Below, in pieces: positions 1-5,795 of a stretch of 5,927 nucleotides of DNA. Origin of the DNA: Deltaproteobacteria bacterium (GTDB taxonomy: Bacteria > Desulfobacterota > DSM-4660 > Desulfatiglandales > HGW-15). Where the stretch lies: the NCBI GenBank assembly GCA_016932235.1, contig JAFGDF010000246.1:1-5927 (forward strand), given 5' to 3'. Every line of letters begins with the position of its first letter. The stretch's first letter is position 1. A program made the translations under genes and the position numbers. Under the pieces are notes generated by a model. That model was not told the origin of the DNA, did no database searches, and saw only the letters and a list, made by a program, of their open reading frames with translations.

Positions 1-206
1 AAATCGAAATCGGGATCGGGATCGAAAGAAAATAAAATGACACTTGGATACGAAAAGGTTTATGTCTACCGCCTTTCAATCGGTTATTGCGTGAAGGAAG
101 TCCCCCCCAGTCTATGGATTCAAGGAAGTCGATTCCGATCCCGATATCGATTTCGACCCCGAAGAAACTGACTCCCAAGCGGATACACCGGACGCTCATT
201 CTTCGC
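1..206 (+). repeat. Dispersed repeat with hexamer-periodic inverted arms, copy 1
   Basis: This stretch is a direct copy of the element at 3951-4128. Bases 1-70 match 3956-4025 at about 62 of 70 positions, and 108-206 match 4027-4128 closely apart from a 3-nt gap. The left arm has ATCG at 3, 9, 15 and 21, exactly 6 bp apart. The right arm has CGAT at 130, 136, 142 and 148, plus a degenerate unit at 154. The two arms are imperfect reverse complements (18 of 20 over 5-24), so transcripts could form a long hairpin. Compared with copy 2 it carries about 36 extra bases at 71-107, including a C7 run at 102-108. The left boundary may lie outside the window. I do not recognise a named repeat family, and no transposase gene is present. 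Confidence 0.8.
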
Positions 207-397
207 ACCGGTGATCCTTGCCGATAGTCCATCAAGAAAATTTTCATGACCGGAGATGAGTGATAAGTGCTTCTTTTGGTTGATTATTCCGGTGGCGGCA
301 ATTTTTACAAGGAAGAGGAAGCAACCGGAGCTTTTTCAGGTTTAATGGTGGATTTTGGAGACTTGCCTTTGATCGACGGGTTATATAGAATAGCTTT
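207..397. other. Intergenic region upstream of the dusB operon
   Basis: About 190 bases lie between repeat copy 1 and the first operon gene. I see no convincing coding sequence, no strong hairpin and no riboswitch. The only minus-strand open frame here extends into the antisense of dusB and looks spurious. The one regulatory candidate is the weak promoter at 364-391. Confidence 0.6.
364..391 (+). promoter_or_regulatory. Possible weak sigma70-type promoter for the dusB operon
   Basis: TTGCCT (364-369, four of six matches to TTGACA) is followed after 16 bp by TAGAAT (386-391, five of six matches to TATAAT). A start site 6-8 bases downstream would fall at or next to the ATG at 398, giving a leaderless or nearly leaderless mRNA. 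That fits the lack of a Shine-Dalgarno sequence before dusB. Matches this weak also occur by chance, so this is tentative. Confidence 0.3.
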
Positions 398-1375
398 ATG
401 CTGCATATCGGAAACTTAAAGATTGAAAATGATCTGATTATGGCACCAATGGCGGGGATAACCAACCTTCCATTTCGCCTTATGGTCAAGGGCCTGGGAG
501 CGGGTCTTGTAACAACGGAAATGGTGAGTGCCATGGGTCTTATGAGGAACCAGAAAAAGACCATGTGCTATATTAAAAGCGACCCTGAAGAAAGACCCCT
601 CGCAGTTCAGATTTTCGGGGCCGAAGCCGGTGTCATGGCCCGGGCTGCGAGTATGGTCGCTGAAGCAGGGGCTGATATTGTTGATATCAACATGGGATGC
701 CCAACGAAAAAGGTTACCAGGACAGGGGCGGGTGCTTTCCTGCTAAGAGACCTGAAAAAAGTTGAAAAGATAATAACAGCCGTAAGACAGGCCTGCCCTG
801 TTCCTCTGACGGTTAAGATAAGGGCCGGATGGTCCCCCGAGGAGATGGTTGCCTGTCAAATTGCACGAGTGGCTTATGATTGCGGAGTTGATGCCGTTAC
901 AATACATGCGCGGTTCGCGACACAGGGATACTCAGGTCATGCTGACTGGGGGATTATAGAGAAGGTAAAGGAAGCTATAAATATCCCGGTAATCGGTAAC
1001 GGTGATATCTTTCTCCCCTTCGATGCCCTCAAAATGAAAAAATTGACCGGCTGTGATGGTGTAATGATCGGAAGGGCGGCTGTTCGGAACCCATGGATAT
1101 TTGAACAGATAATTCAAATGGAAAGGGGGCTTCCCTTTCAGGAACCTGATCTTGCAAGGCGCAGATCACACATCATGGATCATTTTCGGCTTCTGTCAGA
1201 TTCAATGGGCGAACGTAATGCGGCATTTTATATGCGGGGACTGCTTCTTAGATATTCAAAGGGTCTTCCTAACAGCGGCTTTTTCAGAGAACATATTACC
1301 AGGGTGAAGGATTCCGCATCTCTTGTCTCCACCATGGACAGCTATTTTAATACCTTAGAGGAAAAAAGGATTTGA
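398..1375 (+). CDS. dusB: tRNA-dihydrouridine synthase, DusB type
   Basis: This is a 325-residue FMN-dependent enzyme that reduces specific uridines in the tRNA D-loop to dihydrouridine using NAD(P)H; it is cytosolic. The TIM-barrel part starts with the FMN-binding APMAGITNLPFR segment (residues 15-27). The active-site loop NMGCPTKKVTRTGAG (98-112) contains the catalytic proton-donor Cys101. Lys140 in TVKIRAGW and His170 in TIHAR are the expected flavin and tRNA contacts, and IGNGDI (199-204) and GVMIGRAA (221-228) form the phosphate-binding strands. The C-terminal helical domain carries the family-typical YSKGLPNS (286-293). In the loop after His170 this protein has HARFATQ where many DusB proteins have HGRTRxQ, so the usual TR pair is replaced. 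The ATG at 398 gives a normal family length and an in-frame stop lies just upstream at 386. There is no clear ribosome binding site. The stop overlaps the next gene by 4 nt. Confidence 0.93.
   Translation: MLHIGNLKIENDLIMAPMAGITNLPFRLMVKGLGAGLVTTEMVSAMGLMRNQKKTMCYIKSDPEERPLAVQIFGAEAGVMARAASMVAEAGADIVDINMGCPTKKVTRTGAGAFLLRDLKKVEKIITAVRQACPVPLTVKIRAGWSPEEMVACQIARVAYDCGVDAVTIHARFATQGYSGHADWGIIEKVKEAINIPVIGNGDIFLPFDALKMKKLTGCDGVMIGRAAVRNPWIFEQIIQMERGLPFQEPDLARRRSHIMDHFRLLSDSMGERNAAFYMRGLLLRYSKGLPNSGFFREHITRVKDSASLVSTMDSYFNTLEEKRI
1357..1374 (+). promoter_or_regulatory. Ribosome binding site supporting a TTG start for ispH
   Basis: AGAGGA at 1357-1362 is a good Shine-Dalgarno match 9 nt before the TTG at 1372-1374. 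The TTG overlaps the dusB stop in the tetranucleotide TTGA, so translation is probably coupled. The start places the first FeS-ligand cysteine at residue 12, as in E. coli IspH, which supports TTG over any downstream codon. Confidence 0.65.
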
Positions 1376-3114
1376 AAGTCAGACTCGCAAAGACAGCCGG
1401 GTTTTGCATGGGAGTACGGAGGGCGATGGAAATGGTCCTTTCCGCGGCAAATAAAGAGGATGGACCTCTTTTCACCTATGGGCCGCTGATACACAATAAA
1501 CAGGTTCTGGATCTCCTGGAATCAAAAAATGTCAGGACCATTGAAAATATAGAAGAGATAAAGAACCTCAAAAAAGGCACATTACTGATCAGGGCCCATG
1601 GTATTCCTCCACTGCAACGCAGGCTCCTCAAAGATACGCCCTTAAAGATAATCGATGCCACCTGTCCCAGGGTGGCAAGGGTCCAGGCAATAATACGTTA
1701 TCATACAAATAAGGGCAGCACAGCCGTGATAGTGGGTGACAGGAATCATGCCGAGGTCATCGGACTGATGGGGTACAGCAATAATCAGGCGTATGTTATC
1801 AGCAGTCCTTCGGAAGTTGAAGGGCTGCCGGAAACCGATCACCTATTTGTCGTCGCCCAGACGACTCAAAATCTGGAATCTTATCACGAGATATCCGAAA
1901 TAATAAAAGCGCGTTATCCCGGTGCCATAATATTCGACACGATATGCGAGGCGACCGGTGAACGGCAAAGGGAGATAAAATCACTGGCCGCTCATGTGGA
2001 TGGAGTGGTTGTCGTGGGGGGCTATCACAGCGCTAATACCCGTCGTCTTGTACAGGTTTCCGAAGGGACAGGCACACCGACCTTCCATATTGAAACGGAA
2101 AAGGAACTGGAGAGAGATGCCCTTTCAACCATGGAGGTGATCGGTGTAACCGCCGGTGCATCAACGCCGCACTGGATGATAAAAAATGTCGTAAAGGAGA
2201 TCGAGGCGATTCGCGGCCGCGGAGAAACTCTGATAGGTCGGTGGATAAGAAATGTATCCAGATTTCTGCTTCTGAGCAATTTCATGGCGGCGTCCGGGGC
2301 ATTTTCTCTGGCTTATGCCGCAGCAATATTATCAGGAAGGAGGCCCGATCTCTTTAATCCCCTCCTTGCTTTTCTATATGTTTACTCCATGCATGTCCTG
2401 AATCGTTTTCTGGATAAGGGGGCCGGTACCTATAATGATCCGGATAGGGCGAGTTTTTATTCGAAGCATAAATTTTTTCTGATTGTTTCCGCAATTATAT
2501 CCATAATGGGAGCGCTGGTCCTCTCCTATCGTCTTGGAATAAGCATATTCCTGATTATGGCAGGTCTGAGCATCCTTGGAATTATTTACAGCATACCTGT
2601 CGTCCCGGTAAGCATCAGGCATCGGTGGAAATATTCCAAGATAAAGGATATTCCCGGCTCAAAGACCATATCCGAAGCATTTGCATGGGCCGTCATAATA
2701 GCGCTGCCCCCCCTTCTTGAGCCCTTAGGCATTGGATTGGGGTCGGTAATAATTTTATTTCTCGTGGTGCTTTTGATGTCCTATATAAGATCGATATTTT
2801 TTGACATGTTCCACGTACAGGGTGATTTGATCGTCGGAGTGGAGACCCTTCCGATAACGCTGGGAGAGAAAAAGACTATTATCCATCTTAAATGGATTAT
2901 TGTAATAGGGTCCCTGCTGCTTGTAACAGCGCCTTTTTTCAGGCTTGTAACTCTTTTTTCCCTGCTTCTGCTCATCACTTTCGTAACCATAACTCTATGT
3001 CTTACCGCATATGAGAATCATCGTATCTATCCCGGCCCGTGTCTTGAGTACCTGATGGAAGGAAATTTTCTGCTTGCAGGTGTCCTTGGTCTGATCTGGC
3101 AGGTCCTCTCATGA
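1372..3114 (+). CDS. ispH: IspH (HMBPP reductase) fused to a UbiA-like prenyltransferase membrane domain
   Basis: This 580-residue protein has two parts. Residues 1 to about 283 are IspH, the [4Fe-4S] enzyme that reduces HMBPP to IPP and DMAPP in the last MEP-pathway step. The three cluster cysteines are Cys12 (AGFCMGV), Cys98 (DATCPR) and Cys192 (DTICEATGERQ). Substrate residues are His41, His76 (AHGIPP), His126 and Glu128 (NHAEV), the AQTT at 162-165, Ser220 and Asn222 (HSANTRR) and Ser264 (GASTP). Residues from about 296 to the end are hydrophobic with roughly nine predicted membrane segments. They resemble UbiA-family prenyltransferases: a first Asp-rich region NRFLD (344-348) with NDPDR (355-359), and a second region FDMFHVQGD (477-485) followed by ETLPITLGEK. 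The Asp motifs are partly degenerate. A stand-alone IspH is about 310 residues, so the second half is a true in-frame addition. TTG start coupled to dusB; ATGA overlap with the next gene. The IspH assignment is firm, the UbiA fold likely, and the second activity and its acceptor are unknown. Confidence 0.92.
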   Translation: MKVRLAKTAGFCMGVRRAMEMVLSAANKEDGPLFTYGPLIHNKQVLDLLESKNVRTIENIEEIKNLKKGTLLIRAHGIPPLQRRLLKDTPLKIIDATCPRVARVQAIIRYHTNKGSTAVIVGDRNHAEVIGLMGYSNNQAYVISSPSEVEGLPETDHLFVVAQTTQNLESYHEISEIIKARYPGAIIFDTICEATGERQREIKSLAAHVDGVVVVGGYHSANTRRLVQVSEGTGTPTFHIETEKELERDALSTMEVIGVTAGASTPHWMIKNVVKEIEAIRGRGETLIGRWIRNVSRFLLLSNFMAASGAFSLAYAAAILSGRRPDLFNPLLAFLYVYSMHVLNRFLDKGAGTYNDPDRASFYSKHKFFLIVSAIISIMGALVLSYRLGISIFLIMAGLSILGIIYSIPVVPVSIRHRWKYSKIKDIPGSKTISEAFAWAVIIALPPLLEPLGIGLGSVIILFLVVLLMSYIRSIFFDMFHVQGDLIVGVETLPITLGEKKTIIHLKWIIVIGSLLLVTAPFFRLVTLFSLLLLITFVTITLCLTAYENHRIYPGPCLEYLMEGNFLLAGVLGLIWQVLS

Positions 3115-3995
3115 CGGGTGTCAGTGTTGTTATTCCCACTTTCAACAGGCGTGACAGGGTATCCAGGGCCATTTTATCGGTTCTATCTCAAACATTCGGT
3201 GATTATGAAATCATTGTAGTGGATGACGGATCTGTTGACGGAACATCAGAGGAAATGAGCGGATTTAAAAATAATATACGATATATTAAAAATTCGGAGA
3301 CCCGGGGTGTCTCTGCGGCAAGGAATACAGGGATAAGGGCATCCAATTTTGAACTGATCGCCTTTCTGGACTCAGATGATCACTGGATGCCCGAAAAATT
3401 GGAGACCCAGGTGAAATTTTTCATGGACAACACGGATGCGGTTGCCTGCCAGACGGAGGAGCTTTGGATAAGAAGAGGTGTAAGAGTAAATCCAGGGAAA
3501 AAACATTTGAAGCCTTCGGGAGATATTTTCAGACAGTCACTTAAACTTTGTCTCGTGAGTCCTTCGGCGGTAATGTTGAAACGCTCTCTCCTGAAGGAAG
3601 TGGGGCTATTTGATGAGGAATTGCCTGTTTGCGAGGACTATGACCTGTGGTTGAGAATAGGCTGTCGATACAAGATACATCTGATTGAAAAAAAGCTGGT
3701 GGTCAAGGAGGGGGGGGCACGGGATCAACTGTCGGCACAATACAAGGGGATGGACAGGTTCAGAATAAAGTCAATGATGAAGCTTCTCAACAGCGGGGAG
3801 CTTCGCGGTGATCAGATCGAGGCGGTACAAAGAGAACTTGAAATTAAATGCCGTATATATGGGGAAGGATGTATCAAGCGGGGCAGAAAGGAAGAGGGGG
3901 AATACTATCTGCGACTTCCGGACACGGGCAACTTATCAGATAGTTGGGATAATCGAAATCGAAATCGGGATCGCAATCGAAAGAGAATAAAATGA
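3111..3995 (+). CDS. Family 2 glycosyltransferase with a repeat-derived C-terminal tail
   Basis: This 294-residue protein transfers a sugar from a nucleotide-sugar donor to an unknown acceptor, probably in envelope polysaccharide or glycolipid synthesis at the cytoplasmic face of the membrane. The GT-A fold is clear: VSVVIPTFNRR (4-14), nucleotide-binding VVDDGS (36-41), GVSAARNTGI (66-75), the metal-binding DSDD (87-90) and the candidate catalytic-base region CEDYDLWLR (174-182). No membrane segment is visible, which separates it from the larger dolichol-phosphate-type enzymes. The ATG at 3111 overlaps the stop of the preceding gene as ATGA, so it belongs to the same operon; AGG at 3101-3103 is the only, weak, ribosome binding signal. 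A G8 run at 3710-3717 sits in codons for KEGGA. The family-like part ends near EGEYYLRL (262-269). The final NRNRNRDRNRKRIK (281-294) and the stop are encoded by the left arm of repeat copy 2, so the original C-terminus was probably altered by the repeat. Confidence 0.9.
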   Translation: MTGVSVVIPTFNRRDRVSRAILSVLSQTFGDYEIIVVDDGSVDGTSEEMSGFKNNIRYIKNSETRGVSAARNTGIRASNFELIAFLDSDDHWMPEKLETQVKFFMDNTDAVACQTEELWIRRGVRVNPGKKHLKPSGDIFRQSLKLCLVSPSAVMLKRSLLKEVGLFDEELPVCEDYDLWLRIGCRYKIHLIEKKLVVKEGGARDQLSAQYKGMDRFRIKSMMKLLNSGELRGDQIEAVQRELEIKCRIYGEGCIKRGRKEEGEYYLRLPDTGNLSDSWDNRNRNRDRNRKRIK

Positions 3996-4128
3996 CACTT
4001 TGATACGAAAAGCGTGATGTCTACTGCAGTCCATGGATTTTAGGAAGTCGATTTCGATCCCGATAGCGATTTCGATCCCGAAGAAACTAAATCCCAACAA
4101 GCGGATGCACTGGATGCTTATCCTTCGC
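3951..4128 (+). repeat. Dispersed repeat with hexamer-periodic inverted arms, copy 2
   Basis: This is the second copy, in the same orientation as copy 1. The left arm has ATCG at 3952, 3958, 3964, 3970 and 3976; the right arm has CGAT at 4049, 4055, 4061, 4067 and 4073. Bases 3952-3980 are reverse-complementary to 4048-4076 at 26 of 29 positions, with about 67 bp between the arms. The unit continues past the right arm through GAAGAAACT to the shared CTTCGC at 4123-4128. The left arm lies inside the glycosyltransferase frame and supplies its stop. The right end lies 16 bp short of the HAD gene stop, so the element fills the whole convergent junction. It could act as a transcript-end hairpin for the plus strand and, being palindromic, for the minus strand too. 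No classical U-tract follows the arms. Confidence 0.85.
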
Positions 4129-4144
4129 GCGTTTTTACAGTTAA

Positions 4145-4864
4145 TCAGTATATTTTATTCTCGAGCATTCTTGCCACGCTCAGAAGATCCGGGGACTTCA
4201 GACAGTCGACATCTTTCCAGTCATCAAAGGGATCAATGAGGATGGCATGCATTCCTGCGGAAAGGGCACCGAGTATATCAATATGATACATGTCTCCCAC
4301 ATGTAATGTTTTTTCAGGAACTGAACCGGATAATTCCAGCGCATATTGAAAAAGCCGGGGATCGGGCTTTTCAAATCCCACCAAACCCGAATCTACCACA
4401 CTATTAAAATAGTGTCTGATCCCTACATTTTCCAGACATTTCTCGACTGTTCCATCGGAATTGCTGACCACCACAAGGTGATACCCCTTCTTGCGAAGTA
4501 TATCCAGACCCTGTTTCACACCCGGAAGCAGAAAGGACCAGAGGCGCTCGTTTGCTCCAGGGGCCTGAAGTATCGGCAGGATCGAATGGATAATATTATC
4601 ATGCTCTTCATCGCCCATGCGGGATGTGGCCTCAAGCTTATGCAGGATCTTCTTGAAATAATAGGTGAAAGCGTTTTGGCCCTCGGTTGATTTCAATTTG
4701 TTAAGGTTTGCCGAGAAAAAAGGACGGGCCGCGGCCTCTGCTCGCATAAGGTCATCTATATTGCATAATATATCATGCCTCTTTAGTTCCGCCCGGATCC
4801 ATGCAAAATCCATAGATACCATGGTATTACCGGCATCCAGGAATATGGTTTCAATGAACCGCAT
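4145..4864 (-). CDS. HAD-superfamily hydrolase-like protein, C1-capped
   Basis: This is a cytosolic HAD-fold protein of 239 residues counted from the ATG at 4864. Motif I is FLDAGNT with the nucleophile Asp10. Motif II is VVSNSDGT (Ser134), motif III is the lysine of FEKPDPRLF (Lys166), and motif IV is HVGDMYHIDILGA (Asp191 and Asp196). The helical stretch between motifs I and II (about residues 20-110) is the C1 cap. In motif I the second Asp of the phosphatase DxD is Gly12; related DAGxT proteins exist, and the general acid/base may be missing or come from elsewhere. The substrate is unknown. Start choice: the frame opens further to a TTG at 4885, giving seven extra residues, but the ATG is followed at once by the core beta strand and gives a 14-nt overlap with the upstream FHA-GAF gene rather than 35 nt. 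Neither start has a strong ribosome binding site. It is probably co-transcribed with and translationally coupled to the FHA-GAF gene. Confidence 0.85.
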   Translation of the reverse strand: MRFIETIFLDAGNTMVSMDFAWIRAELKRHDILCNIDDLMRAEAAARPFFSANLNKLKSTEGQNAFTYYFKKILHKLEATSRMGDEEHDNIIHSILPILQAPGANERLWSFLLPGVKQGLDILRKKGYHLVVVSNSDGTVEKCLENVGIRHYFNSVVDSGLVGFEKPDPRLFQYALELSGSVPEKTLHVGDMYHIDILGALSAGMHAILIDPFDDWKDVDCLKSPDLLSVARMLENKIY

Positions 4865-5729
4865 TTTCGATGGCAATTGCCGCAAGACTGCTCAGGGCCT
4901 TGAGAAGAGAAAGGTCCTCTTTTCGAAAGCCGTAGGGCTTATCGATGGAGGCCACATAGATTACACCTCTGATTTGAGACATGCTTATGAGGGGAACACA
5001 CATCACGGACTTGATTTTAGATAATTTTAAGGAATCATAGAAATCGGATTTTTCTTCTGCCAGGGGATCCGACAAGATTACGGGATAACCATCCTTTATG
5101 ACCCGGTCCACAATAGGCCTGCTGTATATGGTGTCGATATCTTCATCGGGATTTCTTAGACGATAAATAACCTCGGTAAATTCCCCCGTATCGCTGTCAA
5201 ACAGAATAATCACTCCCAGATCGATTCTTTTGAGGAGACTGAAAATGTAGTCGAGGACCTTTTCAAAAACCTCATTCAGATTTGATATCTCCATTAAGGC
5301 GGCAGAAACCTTGTTGATTAATTCAATATTAGCCCTTGTCGTGACGGGTCTCTCCGGAATGAAAATCCCTCCGTCACCATCAAGTTCCTCGCAATGGTTC
5401 ATCAGATCCAGATAAAGCCGGAGATCTTCAGCCCCTTCCCTGCCCAGGCAGAGGATATTCATTCCGATGATAATCGGGACACCTTCCTGAACTTCAAACT
5501 CGATACCGGCGCTGATCTGTTTCCCGTCCAGAAAGGTTCCGTTTTTGCTTTGCAAATCCACGACAAAATATTTGGCAGCTTTACGCAGGATCTTCAGGTG
5601 GTTACGGGAAATAGAATGATCGTTTATTCTGATGTCATTTTCAGGTCCACGTCCAATGGAAGTGGAATCGCCGATAAGATCAAAAGAGTGGCCCCTGTCC
5701 GGTCCGTCGATGATGTAGAGTTTTGTCAT
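4851..5729 (-). CDS. FHA-GAF signalling protein without an output domain
   Basis: This 292-residue soluble protein has an N-terminal FHA domain (about 1-97) and a C-terminal GAF domain (about 145-290). The FHA phosphothreonine-binding signature is intact: IGR (25-27), SRNH (41-44) and SKNGT (61-65) carry the conserved Gly-Arg, Ser-x-x-His and Asn-Gly. The linker (98-140) is charged and probably helical. The GAF part contains the signal-helix-like VSAALMEISNLNEVFEKVLD, the core DLGVIILFD, the CVPL strand (244-247) and the closing FRKEDLSLLKALSSLAAIAIENA. Proteins with this order often continue into a sigma54 AAA+, cyclase or phosphatase domain, but here the frame stops two residues after the GAF final helix. 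It may therefore work as a phosphoprotein-binding adaptor that also senses a small molecule or redox state. The ATG at 5729 gives a full FHA first strand. A well-formed promoter lies upstream, and the HAD gene follows with an overlap. Confidence 0.9.
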   Translation of the reverse strand: MTKLYIIDGPDRGHSFDLIGDSTSIGRGPENDIRINDHSISRNHLKILRKAAKYFVVDLQSKNGTFLDGKQISAGIEFEVQEGVPIIIGMNILCLGREGAEDLRLYLDLMNHCEELDGDGGIFIPERPVTTRANIELINKVSAALMEISNLNEVFEKVLDYIFSLLKRIDLGVIILFDSDTGEFTEVIYRLRNPDEDIDTIYSRPIVDRVIKDGYPVILSDPLAEEKSDFYDSLKLSKIKSVMCVPLISMSQIRGVIYVASIDKPYGFRKEDLSLLKALSSLAAIAIENAVH

Positions 5730-5761
5730 GTGTCCATCTGTCTAATAAGAAAGTCGGTATG

Positions 5762-5790
5762 ATTTTAGATTTTTGAAAAACCTTAGTCAA
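5762..5790 (-). promoter_or_regulatory. Sigma70-type promoter for the FHA-GAF/HAD operon
   Basis: On the minus strand TTGACT (5785-5790, five of six to consensus) is followed by exactly 17 bp and TAAAAT (5762-5767, five of six). Transcription would begin near 5755, leaving a leader of about 25 nt before the ATG at 5729. Position, spacing and both hexamers fit well. The palindromic repeat at 5796-5906 starts 5 bp upstream of the -35 box. Confidence 0.6.
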
Positions 5791-5795
5791 ATTCA

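Noticed and set aside
244..564. Minus-strand open frame with a Cys-x-x-Cys pair (CKNC) upstream of and antisense to dusB
   Set aside because: Its start and N-terminal half lie antisense to a clear dusB gene, there is only one Cys pair, and it has no ribosome binding site or recognisable family.
2205..2290. Frameshift or sequencing error joining separate ispH and ubiA genes
   Set aside because: The frame is continuous, with no stop or start-like junction and no homopolymer at the boundary, so a real fusion is the simpler reading.
2707..2713. C7 run in the UbiA-like domain as a slippage site
   Set aside because: It is short and explained by Pro codons, and the reading frame is intact on both sides.
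4129..4144. Classical intrinsic terminator at the GTTTTTAC after repeat copy 2
   Set aside because: Only a 4-bp stem (GGAT/ATCC) precedes the short T run, too weak to call; the repeat hairpin is the better candidate.
4033..4239. Plus-strand open frame with an ISIPIAISIPK repeat
   Set aside because: The repeat peptide is just the hexamer arm of repeat copy 2 read in another frame, and the rest is antisense to the HAD gene.
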